A DNA stretch of 64,000 nucleotides from Crossaster papposus (taxonomy: Eukaryota; Echinodermata; Asteroidea; Velatida; Solasteridae): assembly GCA_037893245.1 (NCBI GenBank), contig JBAIAA010000779.1, positions 310,001 to 374,000 of the forward strand. Reading direction: 5' to 3'. This document shows positions 58,201 through 61,906 of this stretch, in pieces. The number at the start of each line of letters is the position of its first letter. The first letter of the stretch is position 1. The notes beneath the pieces were generated by a model that had not been told where the DNA came from, did not search any database, and saw only the letters and a list, made by a program, of their open reading frames with translations. Both the position numbers and the translations under genes were made by a program.

Positions 58201-58861
58201 TTGAAATGAAATTTTTGTTACAGGTTAGTTTTATGGTATATATCTATAAATATATAGGATTGAAACAAACAATGGGTTCCAATTACCAAACGTGTACGAT
58301 CCCTTTAATACCCCAAAAAAGTGAAATTCCACATTTTTAGCGTTATAAAAATGTCAGGCTTCTTTCCAAATATAACACCAAAAGATATCAACTGATATTG
58401 ACTAATCAGATTTCAAATAGAATGTTAACATCTTTTAATTGTAAATGGAATGAATTTCTAGTAGAACATTCTTTTTTAAAGGTAGGATACACCATTTGCC
58501 GGACGGCGATCGCGAAAAAAAAAAAAGATAACATAAGAATAACGGCTCGACCCCGGTTGAAAACAAACGCTGTTTTTCGTGCTTTTCTCGGCATCCATGG
58601 TTGTAAAACTTCGGAAAAGTCAGTCAAACGATATTTACTATGAAATACAACCCCCCAAATCTAGCCATTCATGATAATTTAAGCAATTACCAATGGTGTA
58701 TACTACCTTTAAAGACCAAATAGGGTGCAATATTTAATAATAACTGTGTTGTTTAATTCAATATACATATTTTTTTTACAGGTTCCTCTAGACGTTTTAG
58801 CAAAAGAAGCTTGTTGTTAGCAGCAGAAATCTCCTATCCCAACCTTTTGGTTGAGCAATAG
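11148..58861 (+). CDS. CATSPERE: CATSPERE-like CatSper auxiliary subunit, 31 exons
   Basis: Single-pass subunit of CatSper, the pH- and voltage-gated Ca2+ channel of the sperm flagellum; epsilon lies mainly outside the cell over the pore. Exons: 11148-11269, 11489-11543, 12467-12549, 14550-14631, 15146-15228, 17305-17425, 19739-19860, 20227-20322, 21023-21163, 22485-22557, 23343-23457, 25827-25888, 34582-34722, 35386-35548, 37095-37184, 38369-38445, 39927-40016, 41871-41959, 44405-44489, 46370-46483, 47638-47721, 49344-49475, 50189-50254, 50310-50404, 50986-51034, 52163-52242, 53207-53306, 54201-54263, 55089-55255, 56660-56853, 58782-58861. All junctions are GT-AG and in phase; the sum is 3114 nt (1037 aa plus stop). 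From memory, human CATSPERE is about 950 aa and shows the same order of landmarks: a CPGYHTITP-like segment, VRVWVID, FDCFIG, a RDWC segment, QYPLNIE, YTGDVVLEVRP, a GCPPG segment, EQGRTDFSYN, VVDPRYSFC, then the TM helix. The delta, beta and gamma paralogues share the C-terminal plan, so the paralogue call is less certain than the family. Confidence 0.88.
11572..11812 (-). mobile_element. R2 MITE, right end missing
   Basis: It shares TTTGCAGATATC, GGCATCCAGCAAAATGATTG and GAACGCCGTTT with other R2 copies. It starts just downstream of the exon 2 donor. Confidence 0.6.
11953..12400. mobile_element. R3 MITE, full length, intron 2
   Basis: The ends are TGTGAGGCGTTCTTGC and GCCAGAGCCCCTCACA, inverted, with a second inverted block GAGACGGAACTGGGCA / CTGCCCAGTTCCGTCTC. 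About 450 bp; no ORF of note. Confidence 0.75.
12467..20322 (+). CDS. CATSPERE: CATSPERE exons 3-8: N-terminal extracellular domain
   Basis: Exons 3 to 8 encode roughly residues 60-254, rich in Cys and Trp: EVQWDATGGCTV, then FVTCDCPGYHTITP, NPLCYGWYAVSV, WTIETVRVWVIDW, LTRMFHDKRQVPTLL and DRTAFDCFIG. This order matches the N-terminal domain of CATSPERE as I know it. The acceptor of exon 7 was chosen at 19737-19738 (TTTGTAG|TGC), because the nearer CAG at 19748 would put a stop in frame. The last part of exon 7 recurs inside a MITE at 21461-21516, and exons 7 and 8 lie inside a large inverted repeat. Confidence 0.8.
12599..12970 (+). mobile_element. R2 MITE, intron 3
   Basis: It starts at TTAA and ends GGTTTATCCTACCTTTAA. 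The body carries GATGCCGAGAAAAGC-like and TCGCGATCGCCGTCC segments typical of R2. The left terminal repeat is degraded. Confidence 0.65.
12967..13367 (-). mobile_element. R2 MITE abutting the previous copy, with duplicated end
   Basis: It lies opposite to the 12599-12970 copy and shares its TTAA. The last 60 bp (AATCCACCCATTC...CCTACCTTT) are present twice in tandem. Confidence 0.65.
13827..14484. mobile_element. Non-autonomous element with CTAGCCCGG-type ends, intron 3
   Basis: GCAGGCCTTGCGCTAAC with CTAGCCCACCGGGCTAGC at the left is matched in inverted order by TAGCCCGAGGC...GGCCTGC at the right. Multiple 'GCTAGCCCG' motifs occur inside. No transposase. Confidence 0.5.
15274..15945. mobile_element. 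MITE with CGACGCGTCG-rich subterminal repeats, intron 5
   Basis: Left CCCGAATTCACTAAAC and right GTTTAGTGAAATCGGGG form inverted ends. Both are followed by multiple GCGACGCGTC palindromes. Confidence 0.65.
16087..16120 (+). mobile_element. Solo end of a P-family MITE
   Basis: TTAACCAGTTTGCGCCGGGA matches the P-family terminal repeat; the rest of the element is absent. Confidence 0.5.
16629..17295. mobile_element. Mariner-type MITE next to exon 6
   Basis: The ends CGGGGTGTCCATAAAAAAAG and CTTTTTTTATGGACACCCTG are flanked by TA. Most of the interior is also inverted (the GACTGAACGAACAAGAC block and its reverse). It stops about 10 nt before exon 6. Confidence 0.75.
17513..17617 (+). mobile_element. 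tRNA-derived SINE head, intron 6
   Basis: It has an A-box-like TGGCCTAGTGGTCTGGAGC and a B-box-like GGTTGGAGCC about 50 nt apart. A G-family MITE interrupts the tail. Confidence 0.6.
17618..17940. mobile_element. G-family MITE, intron 6
   Basis: The ends TGTGACCCGCTCCAT and ATGGAGCGGGTCACA are inverted. The 'TGTGACC' end is shared with the copies at 44501, 46970 and 51102. Confidence 0.7.
18531..18895 (-). mobile_element. R2 MITE, intron 6
   Basis: The left end is GGGATAAACCATTTGCAGAT and the right end is TGGTGTATCCTACCTTTAA. Its last TTAA is also the first TTAA of the P MITE at 18892. Confidence 0.7.
18892..19133 (-). mobile_element. P MITE 1 (TTAA-flanked)
   Basis: TTAACCAGTTCGCGTTGGG and CCGGCGCGAACTGGTTAA are inverted ends with TTAA on both sides, about 240 bp. 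The body has the 'GGCCTTGC...GCTGCTGACA' block found in every P copy. TTAA targets and CC-starting ends fit a piggyBac-type non-autonomous element (inference). Confidence 0.75.
19275..19621. repeat. Left arm of the inverted repeat around exons 7-8
   Basis: About 110 bp of unique sequence (GTACGACTTACAATTCATAA to GTGGGCACTTTAAAC) plus P MITE 2 (19385-19621). The reverse complement of the whole unit is at 20358-20705. Confidence 0.75.
19385..19621 (-). mobile_element. P MITE 2
   Basis: TTAACCAGTTCGCGCCGGG to GGCGCAAACTGGTTAA with TTAA flanks. Confidence 0.75.
20358..20597 (+). mobile_element. P MITE 3
   Basis: TTAACCAGTTCGCGCAGG to GGCGCAAACTGGTTAA with TTAA flanks, oriented opposite to P MITE 2. 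Confidence 0.75.
20358..20705. repeat. Right arm of the inverted repeat around exons 7-8
   Basis: P MITE 3 followed by GTTTAAAGTGCCCACATAAT and on to TTATGAATTGTAAGTCGTAC, the reverse complement of 19275-19621 with some substitutions. Confidence 0.75.
20740..20932 (-). mobile_element. tRNA-derived SINE, reverse orientation, intron 8
   Basis: On the minus strand GGCACTCGTGGCCTAGTGG is followed by a B-box-like GGGATCGAGTCC, then the tail block CACCCAGGAGTAAATGGGT. Confidence 0.65.
21023..44489 (+). CDS. CATSPERE: CATSPERE exons 9-19: beta-rich middle region (probable propeller)
   Basis: Eleven exons encode about residues 255-630 as short hydrophobic strands separated by turns, for example HLLLLIDSKVYGLHR, FLLWDNKRLYFSDKNG, GDIVVLLSSNHLYYSTVG and NLIFDQLGNLYTIG. 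The spacing fits the beta-propeller of CatSper auxiliary subunits (established for the family; the fold is inferred here). N-glycosylation sequons are frequent. Exon 12 (25827-25888, containing KARDWC) and exon 19 (44405-44489, QYPLNIE to EISCP) are short and were found by phase and family pattern. The 8.7-kb intron 12 is long because of a transposon insertion. Confidence 0.75.
21265..21683 (+). mobile_element. R2 MITE carrying a piece of CATSPERE exon 7
   Basis: TTAAAGGTAGGACACACCATT to ACAACCTTTAA, in intron 9. At the centre, where other copies have the GCGATCGCCGTCC hairpin, this one has 56 bp (21461-21516) matching the end of exon 7 at 19805-19860. Confidence 0.75.
21799..22049 (+). mobile_element. 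P MITE 4
   Basis: ATAACCAGTTCATGTTGG to GATGCGAACTGGTTAA; the left end is diverged. Confidence 0.65.
23034..23286. mobile_element. R3 MITE, end-truncated, just before exon 11
   Basis: TGTGATGCGTTCTGGCAAAA to AACCTCTGCCCAAA; the inner parts match the R3 copies at 11953 and 56223. It is flanked by a diverged 50-bp direct repeat. Confidence 0.6.
23458..24767. other. Intron 11, proximal part
   Basis: Nothing coding was recognised. It is AT-rich with a GC-richer patch at 23830-24100. Confidence 0.4.
24768..25440. mobile_element. Large fold-back with about 310-bp arms, intron 11
   Basis: The left arm 24768-25085 and right arm about 25130-25440 are inverted copies; shared blocks include AAACATGGAAAGGCAAGTT, CAAAACAACGTTGCCGTTGG and GGGTACAAAATCCACCTTTT. 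The loop is a run of 'AGGCTAG' repeats. Confidence 0.7.
25481..25527. repeat. Perfect hairpin GTATTACCATGGAGGAAT
   Basis: An 18-bp stem around the loop AAGAGC. A related palindrome with CCATGG and AAGAGC occurs at 61733-61785. Confidence 0.65.
26219..26460 (-). mobile_element. P MITE 5
   Basis: TTAACCAGTTTGCGCAGGG to GGCGCGAACTGGTTAA with TTAA flanks, intron 12. Confidence 0.75.
27142..27583. mobile_element. G-family MITE with ACCGGCTCTACAAAAAGG ends
   Basis: The inverted ends TGACCGGCTCTACAAAAAGG and CCTTTTTGTAGAGCCGGTCA bound about 440 bp. It shares the inner segment TATTATATACCAAATGAAAG with the partial copy at 50694. Confidence 0.7.
27598..27651. repeat. SINE tail, left half, split by the element at 27652
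   Basis: ACATTATTACCCATTGG with AACATTCCAAATACTATCTT matches the SINE-like block at 62207-62253. The other half resumes at 34357. Confidence 0.55.
28044..29021 (+). repeat. 978-bp direct duplication, copy 1
   Basis: Near-identical to 29516-30493; I noticed two substitutions. Inside is a short array of about 140-bp units (CTATCATGTTTTAGTTATTT, ATTATCATGTCTCCG, ACGAAAACCCAATAAT). Confidence 0.85.
29237..29515 (-). repeat. Repeat B, copy 1, with an unidentified minus-strand ORF
   Basis: About 280 bp, repeated at 33674-33953. The minus strand is open for about 85 codons to a TAA: it contains RWVCGISSNASFPRYIEVTG, then FYGPAVKTDKARYTAIILTT and PGGRLFAIAIQQSNYLFL. There is no early ATG; an AG precedes the open part, as in a 3' terminal exon. 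Function unknown. Confidence 0.6.
29516..30493 (+). repeat. 978-bp direct duplication, copy 2
   Basis: Offset 1472 bp from copy 1, with the same internal satellite units. The near-identity means a recent duplication or gene conversion. Confidence 0.85.
30960..31330 (-). pseudogene. DIRS-like reverse transcriptase/RNase H remnant
   Basis: The minus strand reads ARADMLTWKQFLTHFNGSVI followed by FPDQDW. A neighbouring frame gives IGFGAFFSGSWTHGRWP, and another LSIAFLELFPIV. These are consecutive conserved blocks of the DIRS RT/RNase H ('GFGAYF...W', 'ELFPIV'). Two frameshifts and a stop make it a pseudogene. No tyrosine recombinase was found. Confidence 0.7.
31331..32460. other. AT-rich interior of the composite element
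   Basis: No gene or clear repeat was recognised. It is A-rich with poly-A runs near 31590-31610. Confidence 0.4.
32468..32872 (+). mobile_element. tRNA-derived SINE with AAT tail
   Basis: Head GTCGTGGCCGAACGGTTAAG (A box) and GAGTTCGAGTCTC (B box), then the body GGCAATTAAACCACTATTGC and GAAGGGGTTTGCCCCGGTG, then (AAT)n at 32837-32861. A reverse copy is at 63461-63812. Confidence 0.75.
33072..33512. other. GC-richer patch with open frames on both strands
   Basis: Open frames occur on + (33207-33434, with LTKPQSYEQCRSTSDPFRHG) and on - (33300-33512, with MPKSEHLDLETLQREGSHAA). At most one is real, and neither shows a domain I know. Confidence 0.25.
33674..33953 (-). repeat. Repeat B, copy 2, with the same ORF
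   Basis: Same sequence and open frame as 29237-29515, with different flanks. The two copies are so similar that frame preservation alone does not prove selection. Confidence 0.6.
34357..34441. repeat. SINE tail, right half
   Basis: After the TTA duplication the SINE resumes with TCTCTGCCCTCACAGGTACCC and ACTCCTGAGTGGAGAGAAGC, the same block as near 20775. Confidence 0.55.
35617..35702. mobile_element. P MITE 6, internally deleted
   Basis: TTAACCAGTTTGCCCCGG to TACGAACTGGTTAA in only 86 bp. Confidence 0.6.
35985..36203 (+). mobile_element. P MITE 7, left-truncated
   Basis: It has the P body (CACGAGCAAGGCCGGAAATG) and the right end CCGGCGCGAACTGGTTAA; the left end is missing. Confidence 0.7.
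36466..36814 (+). mobile_element. R2 MITE, intron 14
   Basis: TTAATGGTAGAATACACCATT at the left and TAGTGTATTCTACCTAGGC with TTTAA at the right. Confidence 0.7.
37640..38035. mobile_element. Penelope terminal fragments in inverted pair, with hammerhead-like core
   Basis: The 37735-37795 segment on the minus strand (CTCCTGACGACGCAGAGCAT, ACTGAAACGTTGGGTTC) and the 37920-37975 segment on the plus strand (CTCCTGACGATGGGCAGAGC, CCGAAACGTTGAG) are inverted copies. Each is flanked by an 'ACTCTTTAGTG'-type block. Such ends are known for Penelope-like elements, which carry hammerhead ribozymes. They lie in intron 15. Confidence 0.55.
37926..37960 (+). ncRNA. Hammerhead ribozyme-like core (candidate)
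   Basis: CTGACGA (37927-37933) fits the CUGANGA box. GGGCAG (37935-37940) pairs with CTGTCC (37947-37952) as stem II across a 6-nt loop, and GAAA (37953-37956) follows directly. Stem III and the cleavage triplet are not clear, so activity is doubtful. Confidence 0.4.
38511..38835 (-). mobile_element. R2 MITE, intron 16
   Basis: TTAAGGTAGGATACTCCATT to GGTGTATCCTGCCTTTAA. Confidence 0.75.
39155..39325. repeat. TCCGACGCCTCATAAG-type repeats, block 1
   Basis: Short degenerate units such as TCTGACGCCTCGTAAG, TCCGATGCCTCAAAAG and TCAGACGCCTATAGG. A related block is at 54366-54580. Confidence 0.5.
39415..39757 (+). mobile_element. R2 MITE, intron 16, second copy
   Basis: TTAAGATAGGATACACCATT to GATGTATCCTACCTTTAA. 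Confidence 0.75.
40343..40515. mobile_element. Fold-back element, intron 17
   Basis: CAGTCATTACTGCGTGATAA with TGACCGGGTTGGGG and CCCCAACCCAGTCATTATCA with CGCAGTAATGACCGGG form near-perfect arms around CCTTCGGCTCGG. Confidence 0.65.
41165..41745. mobile_element. MITE with TTAAAGATGGACTACAACG ends, intron 17
   Basis: The inverted ends TTAAAGATGGACTACAACGG and CGTTGTAGTCCATCTTTAA bound about 580 bp. The interior also has inverted parts (GGGTAGTACGTCA and TGACGTACTACCC). Confidence 0.7.
42813..43944. mobile_element. Element with TGTCTGAAAC-rich inverted ends, intron 18
   Basis: CACTGTGAACCAAGAATGTC with CTTTTGTTAGTGCCAAAATG at the left recurs inverted at 43892-43944. Inside are many TGTCTGAAA/TTTCAGACA motifs. 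No gene. Confidence 0.55.
44501..44932. mobile_element. G-family MITE right after exon 19
   Basis: TGTGACCTGTCACAAAATGA with GCGTAAAGTCG and CGACTTTACGCTCATTTTGT with GATGACAGGTCA are inverted ends. It starts 12 nt after the exon 19 end. Confidence 0.7.
44999..45564. mobile_element. TIR element with nested P MITE, intron 19
   Basis: TTTACTATACCTCATACATA and TATGTATGAGGTATAGTAAA are inverted ends; P MITE 8 is inserted near the right side. Confidence 0.6.
45274..45511 (+). mobile_element. P MITE 8
   Basis: TTAACCAATTCGCGCCGG to GGCTCGAACTGGTTAA with TTAA flanks. Confidence 0.75.
46370..55255 (+). CDS. CATSPERE: CATSPERE exons 20-29: Ig-like and stem regions
   Basis: Exons 20 to 29 encode about residues 631-946. 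Landmarks are TLYYLDIGDVVDLWACLTYP, YTGDVVLEVRPDQKDFGC, WKSWTKSRLEE, VAHLSVGCPPGRHIRV (near residue 770), YDWSAFACPI, FRPFLDLF, EQGRTDFSYNTSLLQAGC and IYQFTATVVDPRYS. The GCPPG segment, the Cys-Pro pair with the FRP motif, and the GRTDFSYN motif are shared across CatSper delta/epsilon-type subunits. Exon 23 is read in phase 0 (RKKLPLSNLLWKSW), the only frame compatible with both neighbours. Exon 28 is short relative to the family, so a further small exon between 54263 and 55089 cannot be excluded. Confidence 0.83.
46970..47390. mobile_element. G-family MITE, intron 20
   Basis: TGTGACCTGCTCTGTGAAAA with TGAGTCAGATGT and ACATCTGACTCATTTTCACA with GAGCGGGTCACA. Confidence 0.75.
47945..48235 (+). 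repeat. GC-rich 15-bp minisatellite, intron 21
   Basis: Degenerate units close to CGTCTCCGCGCCTGG with occasional CCTTTTGGGGGGC insertions. The 15-nt period keeps long frames open on both strands, giving repetitive Arg/Pro/Leu or Arg/Ala/Gly translations that are not genes. Confidence 0.75.
48716..48879 (-). mobile_element. R2 MITE, left-truncated, intron 21
   Basis: The right end is TGGTGTATCCTACCTTTAA; the body has AACGAACACCGTTTTTCTTG. Confidence 0.7.
48927..49254 (+). mobile_element. R2 MITE, intron 21, opposite to the previous copy
   Basis: ATAAAGGTAGGATACAACATT to GGTGTATATCCTACCTTTAA. Confidence 0.75.
49592..50030. mobile_element. Element with CGGGTACCCGGGTACCCG ends, intron 22
   Basis: Clusters of GGGTACCCGGGTA at 49600-49625 and 49975-50015 surround about 350 bp, with ACCGGTTCCATT / AATGGAACCGGG-type blocks at both sides. 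Confidence 0.5.
50694..50900. mobile_element. Partial G-family MITE, intron 24
   Basis: TGTGACCCGCTACACACAAA left end; the inner segment CTTTCATTTGGTATATAATA is shared with the copy at 27142. The right end was not identified. Confidence 0.45.
51102..51540. mobile_element. G-family MITE, intron 25
   Basis: TGTGACCCACTCTGCAAAAA with TGAGTCTGATG and CATTAGACTCATTTTTGCAG with AGCGGGTCACA. Confidence 0.75.
52253..52284 (+). repeat. (AAT)n microsatellite next to exon 26
   Basis: About ten AAT units starting roughly 11 nt after the exon 26 donor. Confidence 0.8.
52655..52896 (+). mobile_element. P MITE 9
   Basis: TTAACCAGTTCGCGCCGG to GGCGCGAACTGGTTAA with TTAA flanks. Confidence 0.75.
53390..53746 (-). 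mobile_element. R2 MITE, intron 27
   Basis: CAAAGATAGGATACACTATTT to GTGTATCTTACCCTTTAA; the last TTAA is shared with P MITE 10. Confidence 0.7.
53743..53962 (-). mobile_element. P MITE 10
   Basis: TTAACCAGTTCGCGAGCA to GGCGCAAACTGGTTAA with TTAA flanks. Confidence 0.75.
54366..54690. repeat. TCCGACGCCTCATAAG-type repeats and G/A-rich tract
   Basis: Units such as GATGCCTCATAAGTCCGAC up to 54580, related to the 39155 block. A GGGAGGAAG-type purine tract follows to about 54690. Confidence 0.55.
55391..55781 (+). mobile_element. R4 MITE, intron 29
   Basis: AAGGGATCGTATACGTTTGG to CCAAACGTGTACGATCCCTT, about 390 bp; shared inner blocks GAGAAACGTCACTGCAGTAA and CCGCAGTACTTCGAAGTG. Confidence 0.8.
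55782..56050. mobile_element. Long palindromic fold-back, intron 29
   Basis: AAGGGAATTTAACCAACAGA with GCGAGCTTTCGATTCGGGAC forms one arm and the reverse complement the other. The centre has CAACAGGACGGAGACATGTT in both orientations. It abuts R4. Confidence 0.75.
56223..56645. mobile_element. R3 MITE adjoining exon 30
   Basis: TGTGAGGCGTTCTGGTATGA to CAGAACCTCTCACA, with the inner CTGCCCAGTTCCGTCTC block. Confidence 0.75.
56660..56853 (+). CDS. CATSPERE: CATSPERE exon 30: membrane-spanning exon
   Basis: The exon completes the FC motif (FCRLQAKFAVLVYG) and then encodes one transmembrane helix, VSLGTFALVIFALGLTSYMY (about residues 974-993). A basic stop-transfer segment, FRKGHIKKLKQQ, follows. 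This end, a conserved FC motif, a final beta strand, one helix and a short cytoplasmic tail, is diagnostic of the CatSper auxiliary subunits. The acceptor lies only 14 nt after the right end of an R3 MITE. Confidence 0.88.
57509..57590. repeat. Palindrome, intron 30
   Basis: CTGGTCCCTCGGTGTAGGTC with AGCTCGACTAC and its inverted copy GTAGTCGAGCTGACCTACAC with CTCGGGACCAG, around a loop of about 20 nt. Confidence 0.75.
57911..58307 (-). mobile_element. R4 MITE, intron 30
   Basis: TAAAGGGATCGTATACGTTT to AACGTGTACGATCCCTTTA, inverted relative to the copies at 55391 and 59072. Confidence 0.8.
58486..58712. mobile_element. R2 MITE, internally deleted, intron 30
   Basis: TTAAAGGTAGGATACACCATT to GGTGTATACTACCTTTAA, 70 nt before exon 31. 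Confidence 0.75.
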
Positions 58862-59045
58862 CAAAATATGCCACATGTATGTCACTAATTACAATGGGAA
58901 CATAGAATAGATTGGGTTTATTGTTGCTCTGCGTATGTTAGTTGCAATAGAATATTAGCCTTTATGAGAAAACAAAATTGACTAGTAGCTGTGTTCTCTT
59001 TTATGCAAGATATCGGGAAATAAACATTTCTACAGAAAAGTGTTT
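58782..59045 (+). CDS. CATSPERE: CATSPERE terminal exon 31: last 26 codons and 3' UTR
   Basis: Splicing exon 30 (phase 1) to the acceptor at 58780-58781 gives an open tail, SSRRFSKRSLLLAAEISYP, ending at TAG 58859-58861. About 160 nt of UTR-like sequence and an AATAAA follow. The cytoplasmic tail is short and basic, as in the family. A candidate alternative exon at 57838-57891 would end the protein after only four codons (see findings). The 3' end near 59045 is estimated. Confidence 0.65.
59019..59024 (+). promoter_or_regulatory. Polyadenylation signal AATAAA of CATSPERE
   Basis: A canonical AATAAA lies 158 nt after the CATSPERE stop codon. GT-rich sequence (GTGTTTTTTGTTGTC) starts about 20 nt further on, as expected for a cleavage site near 59040. 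An R4 MITE begins about 47 nt downstream. Confidence 0.65.
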
Positions 59046-59071
59046 TTTGTTGTCTGCTCAAATATGATTGT

Positions 59072-59462
59072 TAAAGGGATCGTATACGTTTGGTAATTGG
59101 AACCCACTGTTTGTTTCATTCGTATATAGTTATAGATATATACCATAAAACTAACCTGTAAAAATGTCATTTTAAAAGGTGGTAGCGATTTTGAGATATT
59201 GCCGAAAATCTGGAGCGGTTATGTCCACGCAGGAAGAATCTGCATTGGAATACACAATCTGAGAAACGTCACTGTAGTAACGCTTCTCAGATTCAAATTT
59301 TTGGGGATAAAAAGTGATATCTTTATCCATAACCGCAGTACTTCGAAGTGAAAAGATTCTAAAAATGCATTATACTATCCAAAGCTGCTGTACTTCTTAC
59401 CAAGTAAGTTTTTATTGCCATGGATTTTTGGAGTAATTACCAAACGTATACGATCCCTTTAA
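59072..59462 (+). mobile_element. R4 MITE just downstream of CATSPERE
   Basis: TAAAGGGATCGTATACGTTT to AAACGTATACGATCCCTTTA. Confidence 0.8.
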
Positions 59463-59935
59463 AAGAAATTATGTTATGAATTAGTTACATATTCATCTTA
59501 GCTAATGTCAAGTCTTGCCGTGGAATCTTTGAGGTTTTTGTATAGAAGTTTAAAGACAATGTTAAAAACGAAACTTTTAAAAAGGAATACTTATGAAAAG
59601 TTATTATCTACTTATTAAAGTAACAAATGCATTTTTAAATTAAAATATTTACATTGTTTTGGAATAATTGCTTGTGGCATCTACAGTATTTCCTCTGTAA
59701 GATTCTGACTTGTATCTAAAGTTCACACCATCAGTGTAGGTCATGATCGCTACCGCAGTCACCAACCCACAACACCATAACCAGATATAGCATCATCAAT
59801 TACCCTCACCATGCCCACCACCACCACGATATTTCACATTATCCCTCTAGTCCCTATCATCATTTACACAATCACTGTTCTCATCCATTCTGTCACATCA
59901 CCACTGCTACCACTCTTCAGCAAAAGTTGTATTCA

Positions 59936-60310
59936 AGTCCTTTCACAAGTCCAGTCACAAGTCCAGTCACAAGGTCCAGTCACAAGGTCCAGTCACAAGG
60001 TCCAGTCACAAGGTCCAGTCACAAGGTCCAGTCACAAGGTCCAGTCACAAGGTCCAGTCACAAGGTCCAGTCACAAGGTCCAGTCACAAGGTCCAGTCAC
60101 AAGGTCCAGTCACAAGGTCCAGTCACAAGGTCCAGTCACAAGGTCCAGTCACAAGGTCCAGTCACAAGGTCCAGTCACAAGGTCCAGTCACAAGGTCCAG
60201 TCACAAGGTCCAGTCACAAGGTCCAGTCACAAGTCCAGTCACAAGTCCAGTCACAAGGTCCTGTCACAAGGTCCTGTCACAGGTCCAGTCGCAAGTTCCT
60301 TCATAAAGCC
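59936..60310 (+). repeat. 13-bp minisatellite GGTCCAGTCACAA
   Basis: More than 20 near-perfect units, with 12-bp AGTCCAGTCACA variants at both edges. The 13-nt period cycles through three frames, so the open frames seen are artefacts. Confidence 0.9.
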
Positions 60311-60546
60311 AGTCGCAAGTAACTGGTTGAACAATGACAAGGAATGCTTTTGTTAACAGTTCATCTAAATAGCTAGTGACTTGCTAGTGACTTGCGACTG
60401 AAGGACTTGTGATGGACTTGCAGGACTCGCAGGACTCGAATACAAGTTGAATTTCTTCTGACATGAACTTTTACAGAATTCGTAATTTACTGGGGGGAAA
60501 AGGAGTTAAAACTGAAAACGCCTAACACTTCAGTGTTGTGTAGGGA

Positions 60547-60846
60547 GTGAGAACTCGCATTGTGAGAACTCGCATTGTGAGAACTCGCATTGTGAGAACT
60601 CGCATTGTGAGAACTCGCATTGTGAGAACTCACATTGTGAGAACTCGCATTGTGAGAACTCGCATTGTGAGAACTCGCATTGTGAGAACTCGCATTGTGA
60701 GAACTCGCATTGTGAGAACTCGCATTGTGAGAACTCGCATTGTGAGAACTCGCATTGTGAGAACTCGCATTGTGAGAACTCGCATTGTGAGAACTCGCAT
60801 TGTGAGAACTCGCATTGTGAGAACTCGCATTGTGAGAACTCGCATT
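60547..60846 (+). repeat. 15-bp minisatellite GTGAGAACTCGCATT, 20 units
   Basis: 300 bp with only one noticed variant unit (CACATT near 60631). Because 15 is divisible by 3, frames stay open on both strands and give penta-peptide repeats; there is no gene context. Confidence 0.9.
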
Positions 60847-60849
60847 GAT

Positions 60850-61730
60850 GTAGCCTACACTTTGTACCATATATGTAAGGTTTTGATGTTCAATGTATTA
60901 ACTCTTGCTGGCAGTGTTTTATCTTTTAAGAACATTTGTGCGAATTGCTGTGATCAGCTGTTGAATTTATAAAAAGTAAATTTGAATAAAATTGTGTAAT
61001 AATTTCAACATTTTAATCATTTGTCACTGTAGCATATAACTGGACCCGTTGACTCTGAAATGGTTCTTTATCTCCATAATCGAAACGTCACAATTAAATA
61101 TTTTGTTATTTGTGGATATTGAGAAGATCGGCAATGGAAATTTGTTATACAGTCGTAAGTTCATACATTCTTTTAGTACATGACGTCATGATGAGGACAT
61201 TCCATGGGGTTTGTGTTCTTAAGGAAAAAATGTCTAAACTTATTTTTAAATAACCCTAATTTGTCTTCTCCATTTTCTGTTATTATACCCTAATTCAATT
61301 CTGCCTCTCGAACCCTTTACTGGCATGAAGACCCAAAATGTTATGGGTCACAAAATGTCCCAACAACTAGGTCAGATGTTTTGTGAACAAAAGAAAGTGT
61401 CCCTGTATTCGGTTTACGCAATTTGTAATGTACGAATAGGTTGTTTCAGAGTGTTGAATCAATATGTGTGTTTCTCAATATGTGTGTTTCTCAATGTTGG
61501 TTTGGTCGATCTGCTGCTTAAGCAGGTTTTGCTGTCCCAAATAATGCGTCGATTGGAGTCTACATGCAGTCTATGTCGTGTTTATGAGCTTAGCGCTCTG
61601 AGCATCAGGAAAACATCTACGTAACGCTCAGGCGTCATCGGTCGTCTGCAAATAAACCACAACATCAGACAGTTAAACAGGAAGATTAAAAACAGAGGGA
61701 TAACTGAACATAAGACGGACAACACGTATG
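60850..61730. other. No gene recognised
   Basis: AT-rich sequence with short open frames and no domain, splice pair or repeat I can assign. Confidence 0.4.
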
Positions 61731-61790
61731 GTAAGAGCATGGAGGAAGGAAAACTTTTCCTTCCTCCATGGTAAGAGCAAATTGAAATCG
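61728..61790. repeat. Perfect palindrome flanked by GGTAAGAGCA
   Basis: CATGGAGGAAGGAAAA and TTTTCCTTCCTCCATG meet head to head. TGGTAAGAGCA lies on both sides like a target duplication. Confidence 0.65.
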
Positions 61791-61906
61791 TAACGTGTAC
61801 AGGAGAATTACAAAAAACACACTGAGACAAAAAAAAATGGGTTTTAATGTACCTCTTGAACAATTTCCACTATTTTATCCAACGTTCCTTTTTGGTTCCT
61901 CGACAG

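Noticed and set aside
59811-60356. 181-codon frame downstream of CATSPERE
   Set aside because: Most of it is the 13-bp minisatellite. The leading part has no recognisable domain and no splice or promoter context.
59936-60846. CRISPR-like array
   Set aside because: The units are head-to-tail with no unique spacers, in a eukaryotic genome.
60487-60972. NASSH-type and RTRIV-type repeat proteins
   Set aside because: They are translation artefacts of a 15-bp tandem repeat; the frames are open on both strands equally.
61582-61863. Minus-strand frame with a hydrophobic segment resembling a GPCR helix
   Set aside because: Part of the frame is the inserted palindrome at 61728-61790. Removing it shifts the frame, and no second helix or GPCR motif is present.
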